The notes: generated from the letters alone by a model not told the origin. Shown: positions 1-10,200, numbered from the stretch's first letter. The stretch is DNA of 64,000 nt from an uncultured Parabacteroides sp. (GCA_900541965.1 UQLN01000021.1:4455-68454), one strand, 5' to 3'. Numbers and translations are program-made.

Positions 1-1169
1 ATTATGTAAGTAGTCATTTGTTGGTTTACCAGGATGCCGGTTGGCTGGCAGACGGTATCGCTAATAGCCGGTATGTTTCGGGAGTCGGGACAAACTTGTT
101 GAGCACAATTATTGCAGGAGCTTATCAATGTGGTATTCGGGATTTTGATATAAAGAAAGGATATGAGGCTTGCTTGAAAAATGAACTGGATGGGGAAAAA
201 CGTCCGTTAGGTGCAGGTAAAGTAGATACCCGTGAATTTGTAAAATATGGTTATGTCCCTCATTTGGAAGATGGCGACGGTCCTCATGAAGCATTTATGT
301 TCTCTGCTTCCCATACGTTGGAATACTCTTATAGTGCCTGGGCGCTGGCTCAATGGGCTAAACAATTGGGGAAGACTGAAGATTATAACCGTTTGATGGA
401 TTTGTCGAAAGGTTGGGAACGGATTTATGATCCGTCCGTAAATTTCGTCCGTCCTAAAAAGAAAGACGGTTCGTTTATCGATAAGTTTGAACCGATGGAG
501 GTCTGGAGAGGATTCCAGGAAGGTAATGCCTGGCAATATACATTTTATGTGCCTCATGATGTAAAAGGATTGGCAGGGAAAGTTGGAATCGATGTTTTCA
601 ACCAACGGTTGGACAGTATCTTTACCGTATCACGGAAGCTTATTTTTAGCGGAGGAAAGGAAGTTGGAGCTTTTGCCGGCTTGCAGACTTTGTATAACCA
701 TGGCAACCAGCCTTGTTTGCATATTTCATGGATGTTTAATGAAGCAGGACGTCCGTCTTTGACACAGAAATGGGTGCGTGCCATACTGAATGAGTTTTAT
801 GGTATAGATGGCATTCATGGATATGGGTACGGACAAGATGAAGATCAGGGACAGCTTGGTGCCTGGTATGTTATAGCCTCTATGGGATTATTTGATATAA
901 AAGGATTGACTGATGAACAACCGGGTTTTGCGTTAGGCAGTCCATTGTTTGACAAGATTACGGTTTCCTTGAATAACCGATACTATCAGGGAAAAGAATT
1001 TGTGATTGAAACAAAGAATAATAATCTGCAAAATGATTATATACAATCGATGAACCTGAATGGTAAAGTCTGGACAGATACCCATATCCCGTTTGAGGCT
1101 ATTATTAATGGAGGACATTTGATAATGGAAATGGGCAGCCAGCCGAGAGATGTATATACAAATAACTAA
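1..1169 (+). CDS. GH92 alpha-mannosidase, C-terminal part (cut by left edge)
   Basis: Exo-acting alpha-mannosidase of family GH92, expected in the periplasm or on the outer membrane. The reading frame is open to the left edge (first full codon at base 3), so only about the last 389 residues of a roughly 750-residue enzyme are present. Family motifs are visible: an EGNAWQYTFYVPHD block holding the probable catalytic acid Glu, a HGNQP block, and DEDQGQLGAWYV with the two Asp expected to activate water. Calcium-dependent inverting catalysis is family knowledge. At the GN(E/Q)P position it has Gln, as do the GH92 proteins at 12419 and 22404. The MFS gene starts 9 bases after the stop, suggesting one operon. 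Confidence 0.93.
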   Translation, partial: YVSSHLLVYQDAGWLADGIANSRYVSGVGTNLLSTIIAGAYQCGIRDFDIKKGYEACLKNELDGEKRPLGAGKVDTREFVKYGYVPHLEDGDGPHEAFMFSASHTLEYSYSAWALAQWAKQLGKTEDYNRLMDLSKGWERIYDPSVNFVRPKKKDGSFIDKFEPMEVWRGFQEGNAWQYTFYVPHDVKGLAGKVGIDVFNQRLDSIFTVSRKLIFSGGKEVGAFAGLQTLYNHGNQPCLHISWMFNEAGRPSLTQKWVRAILNEFYGIDGIHGYGYGQDEDQGQLGAWYVIASMGLFDIKGLTDEQPGFALGSPLFDKITVSLNNRYYQGKEFVIETKNNNLQNDYIQSMNLNGKVWTDTHIPFEAIINGGHLIMEMGSQPRDVYTNN

Positions 1170-1178
1170 ATCTGTATT

Positions 1179-2336
1179 ATGGAAGCTCAATTGAATCAAT
1201 ATACGAAATCCGGTTCCGCTATTTTCCCTATTTTATTCGGTTTCTTTATCATGGGGTTTGTAGATGTTGTGGGAATTGCTACAAACTATGTGAAAATGGA
1301 TTTCGGCTTGTCAGATACGTTGGCAAACTTACTGCCTATGATGGTATTTCTTTGGTTTGCCTTATTCTCAATTCCGACCGGTATTTGGATGGGGCGGCAT
1401 GGTCGGAGGAAAACTGTGGTAATTGCTTTTGCCATTACCGCAGTGGCCATGCTGATACCCCTCTTTTTCTATGATTTCATTTGTATTTTGCTTGCCTTTG
1501 CCTTACTTGGCATAGGCAATACAATCTTGCAAGTTTCTTTGAACCCGATGGTAGCTCAGGTGGTCAATCCGGGAAAAGTAACAAGTGTTCTGACGTTAGG
1601 ACAGTTTATTAAGGCGATTTCTTCTTTTTTAGGTCCGATTATTGCAGGGGTAGCCTCTTCTTTCTGGGGAGATTGGAAATTGATCTTTATTGTCTATTCC
1701 TTGACCTCGTTATTATCCATTTTATGGTTGGTGATAGCTATCCCGAAAGACGAACGGAGGGAAGAGTCTGATGCCTCTTTTGCATCGACCTTGTTTTTAT
1801 TTAAAGACACAAAAATATTGATGCTGTTTTTAGGTATTTTGTGTATTGTGGGTATAGATGTAGGATTGAATACTACTATCCCTAAATTGTTGATGGAAAA
1901 GGTGAATATACCGTTGCATGAAGCAGGGTTGGGGACAAGTCTGTATTTTGCTGCCCGTACAGGCGGTTCTTTTTTGGGTGCTATCTTATTGGCAAAGTTG
2001 CCGGCTCGCCCGTTCTTGCGGATAAGCATGTTGTTGGCGATTATCGCTTTTATAGGATTGCTGGTTTCGGATGTATTGTGGATGATGGGCGCAATGATTG
2101 TGGTTGTGGGGTTAGCTTGCTCAAATGTCTTTTCTATCCTGTTTTCATTCGCATTGGAGCATAAGCCGGAACAGTCTAACGAAGTTTCAGCCCTGATGAT
2201 TATGGGGGTATCGGGGGGAGCGTTGATTACTCCCTGCATGGGAGGTCTTGCAGATGCTTTCGGTCAGGTTGCTGGTTTGATACTCCTGTTAGTGTGCATG
2301 TTTTATATAGGTTTCATATCATTAAAAACACAATAA
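1179..2336 (+). CDS. MFS sugar transporter (FucP-like)
   Basis: Inner-membrane major facilitator, 385 residues with about 12 hydrophobic segments and the loop 2-3 signature GRHGRRK near residues 72-78. It probably imports a monosaccharide by proton symport. The position between a GH92 and a GH38 mannosidase, with 9- and 1-base gaps, points to mannose as substrate; that is inference from context. A long antisense frame inside it (1694-2239) is a shadow. The start ATG directly follows the GH92 stop. Confidence 0.9.
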   Translation: MEAQLNQYTKSGSAIFPILFGFFIMGFVDVVGIATNYVKMDFGLSDTLANLLPMMVFLWFALFSIPTGIWMGRHGRRKTVVIAFAITAVAMLIPLFFYDFICILLAFALLGIGNTILQVSLNPMVAQVVNPGKVTSVLTLGQFIKAISSFLGPIIAGVASSFWGDWKLIFIVYSLTSLLSILWLVIAIPKDERREESDASFASTLFLFKDTKILMLFLGILCIVGIDVGLNTTIPKLLMEKVNIPLHEAGLGTSLYFAARTGGSFLGAILLAKLPARPFLRISMLLAIIAFIGLLVSDVLWMMGAMIVVVGLACSNVFSILFSFALEHKPEQSNEVSALMIMGVSGGALITPCMGGLADAFGQVAGLILLLVCMFYIGFISLKTQ

Positions 2337-2337
2337 A

Positions 2338-5229
2338 ATGAGAAAACGAGGTTTGTTATTAGTTGGAATGGCAATCATGGCAAGTGTATTTGCTATTCAG
2401 GCTTCTCCGGATTTTTCGGGAGTTAAAGTCCGAACGTTGCCTGCTGTCTATAAATCGAAAGGAGGATTGACACAGAAGGTAGAAATATCCGTTAAACATG
2501 AAGGCGAGCCGGCAATGGCTACGGTTCAGTTTGATGGGCAAAACCGGAAAATAAAACTGCTTCCCGGGGATAATGTGCTGGTTTTTGAAATACCGCAGGT
2601 TCAGTCTGCGAGAGAAATACCATTGGTGTTTACGTCCGGAAAGGAGAAGGAAACTTCTTCTGTAACAGTAGAGCCAGCCCGTCACTGGCAGATGAATATG
2701 GTTCAGCATACGCATACGGATATAGGATATACCCGTTCGCAAATGGAAATATTGGCGGAGCATCTTCGTTATATCGATTATGCACTGGATTATTGCGATG
2801 CAACGGATAATTATCCGGATTTTGCCAAGTTTCGTTGGACTTGCGAAATTTCCTGGGCGGTTAGCGAATATCTGAAATGCCGTCCTGCCGAACAGATTGC
2901 CCGTTTGAAACAGCGGGTGAAAGAGGGACGTATAGAGTTGGCAACCATGTATCTGAATTTTGATGAGTTGCCCGACGAGCAAACGCTTGCTGCTTCCTTA
3001 TATCCATTAAAACAGTTCAGGGAAAATGGAATGCGTGCCGAACTTGCCATGCAAGATGATGTGAATGGTATCGGTTGGTGCTTTAGTGAGTATTTTGCGG
3101 ATGCGGGAGTAAAATATGTCAATATGGGGACACATGGTCACCGCGCATTGATCTGTTTTGATAAACCGACTGTCTTTTGGTGGGAGTCTCCTTCCGGTAA
3201 GAAAGTTTTGACCTATCGTGCCGAACATTATAATCAGGGAAACTTTTTCGGTATACATACAGATAATTTTGAACAGTTCGAAGAACGGGTATTGGCTTAT
3301 TTGGACCAAATGCAGGCAAAAAATTATCCGTATGATATTCTTGCGGCACAACATTCCGGATATTTTACAGACAATGCACCTCCATCAACGAAGAGCTGTG
3401 AGATGTTGAAGAAATGGAACGATAAATATGAATGGCCGAAATTACGTACGGCTGTAGCCAGCGAGTTCTTTAAAATAGTAGAAACTCAGTATGCAGACCA
3501 GATACAGACAATCCGTGGTGCATGGCCTGATTGGTGGACAGACGGTTTTGCATCTGGTGCCCGCGAAGCTGCAATTTCACGTGTGACTCATTCTGATATT
3601 ATTTCCAATCAGGCAGGACTTTCTTTCGCAAAAATGATGGGAGCAAAGTTGCCTGTGAATATCAATGAGCAAATTGACAATATTAATAAAGCATTATTGT
3701 TTTACGATGAACATACATTCGGCCATAGTGAAAGCGTTCGCAATCCCTATGGATTGGAAACTTGGGAACAACGTTCTTTAAAGCAGTCATATGCCTGGGA
3801 AGCTTACCGCCACTCCGGATTGTTAGGGGAGGCGACATTGGGTATCCTTCAATCGTTCGTTCCTAAAAGTAATGTACCCTCAATTGCTGTATTCAATACC
3901 TTGAATTGGAGTTATAGCGGCATAGCAAAAGCTTATATCGACCATCAGATTTTACCTTTGGATAAAGATTTTGAAATAGTCGATGCACAAGGTAATGTGA
4001 TACCTGCACAAGCAGGAGAAAATCGTTCGGACGGAACTTATTGGAGTTTGTATGTAAAAGATGTACCGGCATTAGGATATGCTCAATATTATATAAAGGT
4101 AAAGAATTCTCCACGTCCGGAAATGAAAACTCTTCCGGCATTGGAGCAAACACATGTGGAAAATCCTTGGTATGCTATAGATTTTAATATCAGGAAAGGT
4201 ACGATTAGTAAATTATTCGATAAAGAATTGAATAAACAATTAACAACTCCGAATGCGGAGTGGGAGATGGGGGAATTTATTTATGAGATCATCGATAGCC
4301 GCCATCCGATGGAACAATATCGGGCTCCTCAGTTCTTACGTCGCCGTCCGGAAAAGATTCGTTTTGAACGATATGAGCAAGGTCCTATTTGGGATACTTA
4401 TCGTTTCCGTGGAGAAACTGTTGCCGGCCGTGAACCGAATAATTTGATGGTTGAATTTCGTGTGTTTAATGTTGCTAAGAAAATAGAAGTCGTTTATCGT
4501 TTACGTAAGAAAGCTGTAACAGATCCGGAAGCAGTCTACATATCTTTCCCGTTCGAAGTGGAAAAAGGAAAGATTCATTTAGATGTACCGGGCGGAACAA
4601 TAGAAGCTGGTGTAGATCAGATCCCGGGTTCGTCTAATGATTGGTATACCGTACAGAACTTTGCAACGGCACGAAATGGTGAGTCACAGGTTGTGATGGG
4701 TAGCCAGGAAATCCCTTTGATGCAGTTTGGTGCAATTAATACCGGACGTTATAAGGCGGGTGCAGTTCCCCAATCGACAAACATGTATTCATGGCCTATG
4801 AATAATTATTGGGTAACAAACTTTAATGCGGATCAAATGGGAGAATTACAATGGAGTTATTTCATTAATTCATCAAAAGATAATTCGATTGAGTATGCAA
4901 CCAAGTTTGCCTGGGAGAATAGAATCCCATTCCTGACTCGTGTACTACCGGCTGGTAATAAGGAAACAGCTATTGTACAATCTGCTTCTATTTTTAATAT
5001 TGTTCCGGAGAATATTCTATTAGTGAATATGAAGCCTGTAGAAGGTGAAAATGCGGTTATGCTTCAACTTCGCGAAATAGGAGGTAAGTCTTGTCAATTT
5101 GCTGTTACTTCAGATAAGGTAAACTTTAAAAAACTAGTAGTTTGTGATGTGGTGGGTGAACCGGTTTCTTCTAATTCTTCATTAGCATTTGCACCGTGGG
5201 AAAATAAATTTATAAAATTATCCTGGTAG
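2338..5229 (+). CDS. GH38 alpha-mannosidase, secreted
   Basis: A 963-residue retaining alpha-mannosidase of family GH38 with an N-terminal signal peptide (about residues 1-22, MRKRGLLLVGMAIMASVFA). The catalytic domain opens with HTHTDIGYT (His124, His126 and Asp128, typical zinc ligands). MQDDVNGIGW around Asp240/Asp241 contains the likely nucleophile, and ASGAREAAISRVTH and DEHTFGHSES follow, the latter with a further zinc-ligand His. The C-terminal half is the beta-sandwich region usual for the family. Its start codon comes 1 base after the MFS stop, so the three genes are translationally linked. It likely trims mannose from N-glycans or mannan after GH92 action. Confidence 0.93.
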   Translation: MRKRGLLLVGMAIMASVFAIQASPDFSGVKVRTLPAVYKSKGGLTQKVEISVKHEGEPAMATVQFDGQNRKIKLLPGDNVLVFEIPQVQSAREIPLVFTSGKEKETSSVTVEPARHWQMNMVQHTHTDIGYTRSQMEILAEHLRYIDYALDYCDATDNYPDFAKFRWTCEISWAVSEYLKCRPAEQIARLKQRVKEGRIELATMYLNFDELPDEQTLAASLYPLKQFRENGMRAELAMQDDVNGIGWCFSEYFADAGVKYVNMGTHGHRALICFDKPTVFWWESPSGKKVLTYRAEHYNQGNFFGIHTDNFEQFEERVLAYLDQMQAKNYPYDILAAQHSGYFTDNAPPSTKSCEMLKKWNDKYEWPKLRTAVASEFFKIVETQYADQIQTIRGAWPDWWTDGFASGAREAAISRVTHSDIISNQAGLSFAKMMGAKLPVNINEQIDNINKALLFYDEHTFGHSESVRNPYGLETWEQRSLKQSYAWEAYRHSGLLGEATLGILQSFVPKSNVPSIAVFNTLNWSYSGIAKAYIDHQILPLDKDFEIVDAQGNVIPAQAGENRSDGTYWSLYVKDVPALGYAQYYIKVKNSPRPEMKTLPALEQTHVENPWYAIDFNIRKGTISKLFDKELNKQLTTPNAEWEMGEFIYEIIDSRHPMEQYRAPQFLRRRPEKIRFERYEQGPIWDTYRFRGETVAGREPNNLMVEFRVFNVAKKIEVVYRLRKKAVTDPEAVYISFPFEVEKGKIHLDVPGGTIEAGVDQIPGSSNDWYTVQNFATARNGESQVVMGSQEIPLMQFGAINTGRYKAGAVPQSTNMYSWPMNNYWVTNFNADQMGELQWSYFINSSKDNSIEYATKFAWENRIPFLTRVLPAGNKETAIVQSASIFNIVPENILLVNMKPVEGENAVMLQLREIGGKSCQFAVTSDKVNFKKLVVCDVVGEPVSSNSSLAFAPWENKFIKLSW

Positions 5230-5301
5230 ATATTTTTTAAAAAAAAGGAAAATAGGACAGAGTTCAGATAGAACTAAGATAATTTTGGACGATGTTCTCA
5301 T

Positions 5302-5370
5302 AAATATAGCATCCCTACTGACAGTTATATGTTAAAAAAAGCATAACAATCAGTCAGGGATGCTATATTT
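5302..5370. terminator. 15-bp stem hairpin after GH38 gene
   Basis: AAATATAGCATCCCT at 5302-5316 pairs perfectly with 5356-5370, and the right arm ends in TTT. It probably terminates the GH92-MFS-GH38 transcript. Because it is symmetric it could terminate in either orientation of the surrounding repeat-bounded segment. Confidence 0.65.
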
Positions 5371-5458
5371 GTACCTCAAATATGGAATAATGAGGTATAT
5401 GTATGGACAGAAATAGTAATGTGTTTTAGTTAGTTTTTAGTTTATTGGGAAATTTTTC

Positions 5459-5466
5459 TATATTTG
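5459..5466 (+). promoter_or_regulatory. -7 box TATATTTG for ECF sigma gene
   Basis: Matches the Bacteroidales -7 consensus TAnnTTTG and points at the sigma factor gene. A clear -33 TTTG is missing (TTTAG lies about 20 bases upstream). Predicted transcription start is near 5473, so the right repeat arm falls within the 5' leader. A second TATATTTG at 5364-5371 overlaps the hairpin. Confidence 0.5.
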
Positions 5467-5518
5467 TAGTGTGAAAAGGATTAGTTCTATCTGAACTCAT
5501 GTTAAATATCAAGTAGGA

Positions 5519-6070
5519 ATGGTAATGGGAGATCTTGGTTATAACAATGTTGATATTCAGACCGATTTTGACAAAATCTATGTCATGTATTTTTCCCGTA
5601 TGCACCGTTTTGCAAAAGAATATGTTCTTTCAGATGAGGATGCTGAAAATATCGTGCAAGATGTTTTCTTAATGTTATGGGAAAAAAGGACGGTCTTAGA
5701 TGTGCAAGTGAGCTTGCTCTCTTATCTTTTTTCTTTAGTGAAAAATCGTTGTCTGGATTTTTTACGTCATCAAATAGTAGTAGAAGACTACAAACAAGAG
5801 TTAAGCGCTAAGTTAATTGCATTAGAGCAATTTAATTATACTTTTAATACAGATGAAGATTTGGAGCGATTATTTTCATCAGCAATTGATAAATTACCGG
5901 AACGATGTCGTGAAATTTTTATTAAAAGTCGTTTAGACGGAAAGAAATATCGCGAAATAGCGGAAGAACTCCATTTATCCGTGAATACTGTCGAAAATCA
6001 GATGACAATTGCTCTGAAGAAACTCAGGGCCGAATTGAAGGACTATCTTCCCCTGTTATTTATCATATAA
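5519..6070 (+). CDS. ECF-type RNA polymerase sigma factor (PUL regulator)
   Basis: A 183-residue sigma-70 family member with region 2 (about residues 18-55: FAKEYVLSDEDAENIVQDVF, LMLWEKR) and region 4 (about 122-175: LPERCREIF through REIAEELHLSVNTVENQ). Next to a FecR protein and a SusC with an STN domain, it fits the trans-envelope signalling system in which substrate binding outside releases the sigma factor to transcribe the glycan locus. Start is ATG 5519; ATG 5525 (MGDLGY) is an alternative. Its promoter lies inside the inverted repeat at 5260-5498, suggesting on/off control. Confidence 0.93.
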   Translation: MVMGDLGYNNVDIQTDFDKIYVMYFSRMHRFAKEYVLSDEDAENIVQDVFLMLWEKRTVLDVQVSLLSYLFSLVKNRCLDFLRHQIVVEDYKQELSAKLIALEQFNYTFNTDEDLERLFSSAIDKLPERCREIFIKSRLDGKKYREIAEELHLSVNTVENQMTIALKKLRAELKDYLPLLFII

Positions 6071-6150
6071 ATGTTAAATAATATTTATTTTAAATACCCT
6101 TTTGGTGGTAAATAAATCTTAAATCGCTCTATTCTACAAAAGCGAAAAGA

Positions 6151-7122
6151 ATGCACCAATTAATAGTAAGATATTTTAACGGAGAATTAACAGAAGAAGA
6201 AAAAAAACTGTTATTCTCCATGATGGATACAGATGCGGATTTAAGAAAAGAATTCGTGGCTGCTCAGAATTTGGGTGCATTGACATCTTGTTTACCCCAG
6301 AAGGAAGATACTATTGAAGGATTGAATCAACTATCTGTTTTTAAGCAGACACGTATAAAGAATGCATTTAGGATACCATATATACATATTCTAGGATATG
6401 CTGCTTCGATTTGTATCGCTATATTTTCGACATGGATGTTGATGCAGCCGGAGAAAATACAGGATGTATCTCCTGTTACATATGAAGAATTTATTACTCC
6501 GTCCGGTCAACGGGCTATGGTAAGATTGCATGATGGAACTACAGTATGGTTAAATGCCCGGTCTGTTCTAAAATATCCGAATAGGTTTGAAAACGGGGAG
6601 CGTAAGGTGGAGCTGAATGGAGAAGCTTTTTTTGAAGTGGCTCATGATGCTAAGAAGCCATTTATCGTTTCGACTGAAGATTTGGATATAAAAGTATTAG
6701 GGACGAAGTTCAATGTATTTGCATATAAAGGGCGTAAAGAGTTCAATACGTCTCTGGTAGAAGGGGCTGTTAAGATTTATCATTCGAAAGATGAAGAACA
6801 TGCTGTTTCATTAAAGCCGAATGAACGTGTTGATTTGGTTGGAAACAAGCTTATCAAGCGGAATTTTGATAGTATGGATTTCCTTTTATGGAGAGATGGC
6901 ATTTATTCATTTGACGATGTCTCTTTTGCCGAGATTATCAATAAGTTGGAATTGTATTATGATATAAATATAGAAGTGAAAAATTCTAATTTGAATGCAT
7001 ATAAATTTAGTGGAAAGTTTCGTCAAAGAGATGGCGTTGAAAATGTCCTTCATACTTTGAGGAAGGTGAAATATTTCTCTTATGTAAAAGATGAAGAACA
7101 CAATAAAATAACAATACGGTAA
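6151..7122 (+). CDS. FecR-family anti-sigma factor
   Basis: A 323-residue inner-membrane signal transducer. The N-terminal cytoplasmic part (residues 1-70) should bind the sigma factor. One membrane segment lies near residues 75-98 (ILGYAASICIAIFSTWMLM). The periplasmic FecR domain follows (TPSGQRAMVRLHDGTTVWLN, then GEAFFEVAHDAKKPF), and a C-terminal DUF4974-like part from about 250 is expected to contact the STN domain of SusC. It lies 80 bases after the sigma gene and 171 bases before the SusC gene it probably serves. Confidence 0.93.
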   Translation: MHQLIVRYFNGELTEEEKKLLFSMMDTDADLRKEFVAAQNLGALTSCLPQKEDTIEGLNQLSVFKQTRIKNAFRIPYIHILGYAASICIAIFSTWMLMQPEKIQDVSPVTYEEFITPSGQRAMVRLHDGTTVWLNARSVLKYPNRFENGERKVELNGEAFFEVAHDAKKPFIVSTEDLDIKVLGTKFNVFAYKGRKEFNTSLVEGAVKIYHSKDEEHAVSLKPNERVDLVGNKLIKRNFDSMDFLLWRDGIYSFDDVSFAEIINKLELYYDINIEVKNSNLNAYKFSGKFRQRDGVENVLHTLRKVKYFSYVKDEEHNKITIR

Positions 7123-7144
7123 TAATTAGTAAGTGATATAAATA

Positions 7145-7180
7145 TGTATAACCTATAAATCTTTATTATTGCCTATGATA
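7145..7180 (+). promoter_or_regulatory. Conserved block before first susC, candidate ECF promoter
   Basis: GTATAACCTATAAATCTTT followed by ATTATTGCCTATGA is nearly repeated at 17111-17142 before the second susC. The AACC and CCTAT cores, 17-18 bases apart, look like -35 and -10 elements of an ECF sigma promoter. Conservation is seen directly; the sigma assignment is inference. Confidence 0.45.
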
Positions 7181-7189
7181 TAAAAAAGA

Positions 7190-7234
7190 GGTCCTAACAA
7201 AAAGGACCGGAAAGTGTTGCAGCACTCTCCGGTC
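7190..7234 (+). promoter_or_regulatory. susC leader with two mutually exclusive hairpins
   Basis: GGACC at 7204-7208 can pair with GGTCC at 7190-7194. Alternatively GACCGGA (7205-7211) pairs with TCCGGTC (7228-7234), and AGTG/CACT extends that stem. Both cannot form together. An equivalent arrangement with different bases sits before the second susC, supporting an RNA function. No T-tract follows, so translation or stability control is more likely than attenuation. Confidence 0.5.
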
Positions 7235-7293
7235 GACGCTAACACAAAATTCACACATTATTAATGTATTAACGAAATTAACGAGGTAAAGTT

Positions 7294-10200
7294 ATGAAAA
7301 AAGAATCGAAATTTCTAGATGTCATGAAAATTTCAACCTTTCTTCTTTCCGCTTGTGCTTTTTCGACATTTGCAGCTCCAACAAGCTCGCAGAATGCGAA
7401 GGTCAATATTAACGGGAATGGGATTACGATCGGTGATTTTATCGATCAAGTAGAAAAACAGACAGATTATTTGTTTGTTTATAGTAAAAATGAAGTCAAT
7501 ACTAACGAAACGCTAGCTGTAAAATCTGGAAACAAAACAGTTTCTCAATATTTGAATGAAGCGTTTGGAAATTCCAACGTTAAGTTTGCTTTTGAAAACG
7601 ATTATATCGTTTTAACAAAAAATGCTTCTCCGGTTGTTCAACAGGGTAAAAAAGTAAAAGGTGTTGTAAAAGACATAAATGGAGATCCTGTAATTGGTGC
7701 AAACGTTGTTGTAAAAGGAACCACAAATGGTTCAATTACAGATATTGATGGTAATTATTCAATAGAAGGCGTTCCGGCCGGTGCTGTATTGCAGATATCC
7801 TACATTGGTTATTTAACTAAGGAGGTTACTGTTGGAAATCAATCATCAATTAATGTAGAATTGGCAGAAGATACTCAAGCGTTAGATGAAGTTGTCGTAG
7901 TGGGTTATGGTACTATGCGTAAATCTGATGTAACTGGTTCTATTGCTAGTACAAGAGGTGCAGATATTCTTAAAGCTCAATCGTTTAGTGCATTGGATGG
8001 CTTGAAGGGTAAAGCATCGGGTGTCAATATTTTCTCAAACTCTGGACAGCCGGGTGCTGAAATTCGCGTTCTTATCCGTGGTGTAAGTACCATTAATGCC
8101 TCAACAAATCCATTGTATGTTGTGGATGGTGTGGTTATGGAAGATTTCCGTCTTCTTAACCCTAATGATATTGAGAATATTGAAGTTTTGAAAGATGCTT
8201 CTTCTGCTGCTATCTATGGTGCTCGCGGTGCTAATGGTGTTATTTTGGTAACAACTAAACGTGGTAAAAAAGATGGAGAAGGGGTTTCTGTTTCTTATCA
8301 AGGATCTGTAAGCTTTGGAACTATGGCCCGTTATATGGAAACTTTGTCTGCTTCTCAATGGCAGGAAGCTTTCATGCAAGGTTTATCTAATGCAAATACG
8401 TATCATGGAACTAGTTATTCTTTGAATAAAGCAGACCATTTTACTGATCGACGTTATTTTGATGCGAATGGTAATGCAATTTATGATACAGACTGGCAAA
8501 AAGAAGCGACACGTACTTCTGTATCACATAATCATCAGTTAAATATCCAGCAGTCAGGTAAGAACTCAACGATGGGTGCTTTCTTGAATTACACAGATCA
8601 ACAGGGTTTGATGCTTAATTCATATATGAAGCGTATGAATGCCAAGATTGCTTATGATGCGAAACCGACTACATGGTTATCTACTTCTGTTAACTTATTG
8701 GTTAACCATTCATGGGGTAATAATACTGACCATGGTGACGGTGGACAAAATGCTCTTCGTACAATGATTGAAATGCCTGCATGGTATCCTGTTAAAAATC
8801 CTGATGGTTCATGGGCAGATGATAACACGGCTGTTTTCCAGGAAGTTGTAAAATATGCAGCTACAGCAGAAAAGGACGCTCAGATGGTACGTTTTTCTTC
8901 TGAAGACGGAGCTAATCCCGTACATTTCTTAAATTCTGTACAACGGAAACAATATCGTACACAAATATTTGGTAATGTCGGTTTAACATTCCATATTCTT
9001 CCGAATTTAGATTTAAGAACTCAATTTGGTATTGATAGCCATATAAATACTAATCGTGAATATGGACCTCGTGATGTACATGACTTTGGAAAAGGTGATC
9101 AGGGTAATGCATATCAGTCAAATTCAAATACTCTTTATTGGCAGGAAGAAACATATTTGACATATCAGAATGTGTTTGGCAAACATCGTGTTAATGCTAT
9201 GGCTGGTTTATCATGGCAAGAACGCACATATGAATCTTTCAATGCTACTGCTAAAACGTTTGCTGATGATTATTATGGCTATCATAATATGGGAGCAGGA
9301 ACACAGCGCCCTTCTGTCGGCTCAGATCATGACCGTTGGGCTATGAACTCTTATTTCTTGCGTGTAGGTTATACTTTTGATGACAAATATATGGCAACTG
9401 TAACAGGTCGTTATGATGGTTCATCCAAGTTTGGTAAGAATAACAAATATGCATTCTTCCCATCTGCCGGTTTAGCTTGGTTAATTTCTAATGAAGGCTT
9501 TATGAAAGATGTATCTGCTATCAGTACATTGAAATTGCATACAAGTTATGGTATAATGGGTAATAGTGAAATCGGAACATATTCTTCATTAGCAACAATA
9601 GGCCAGGGAACAACTGTAATTGGTGGTGAAACTGTAACTACTGCTTATGTAAGTAAAATGGCTAATAAGGATTTGAAGTGGGAAAAGACTGCTCAATTCG
9701 ATTTAGGTGTAAACTTAGGTTTGTTTAAAGATCGTTTGTCATTTGATGTATCATTCTATCATAAATATACAAGTGATTTGTTATATAGCCGTCCGTTACC
9801 TTATTCCACAGGATTTTCTGATATAACAGCAAATATTGGAGAGGTATCCAATAGAGGTCTTGACTTCATGGTTAATGCAACTCCTGTTATGAATCGTGAT
9901 TTTACATGGTCTACAACACTAAATTTGAACTACAACAAAAATAAAGTTGAAAAGTTAGGAGCTAATGATGAGACTATCTGGAACAACTGGGGTACTTTAA
10001 AAGTGGGTGAATCTCTTTCTTCTTTCGGTGGATACGAATGGTTAGGAATTTATGATTCAGGAGACCAGATTGGACGTAGTAAAATTGCAACGGAAAAAAC
10101 TATTTTAGGAAAAGGTTTACCTGACTGGACTGGTAGCTTTATTAACAATTTTAGTTATAAAAACTTTGATCTTACTTTGGATATGCAGTTTATGTGGGGG

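Larger units (their letters stand above)
5260..5498. repeat. 18-bp perfect inverted repeat bracketing a promoter (candidate invertible segment)
   Basis: GAGTTCAGATAGAACTAA at 5260-5277 recurs as its exact reverse complement at 5481-5498. The arms enclose 203 bases with a strong hairpin and a rightward TAnnTTTG box. Each arm is itself a small dyad (AGTTC, 5-base spacer, GAACT), the usual shape of a site-specific recombinase core. The right arm ends 20 bases before the sigma factor start. The layout matches phase-variable promoters of Bacteroidales. Whether it actually inverts is inference. Confidence 0.7.

Noticed and set aside
1694..2239. 181-codon frame antisense to the MFS gene
   Set aside because: Lies wholly inside a well-supported transporter gene and resembles no protein.
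5302..5370. Second promoter (TATATTTG at 5364-5371) for the sigma gene
   Set aside because: The box is part of the hairpin's right arm, has no -33 partner, and is better explained as stem sequence.
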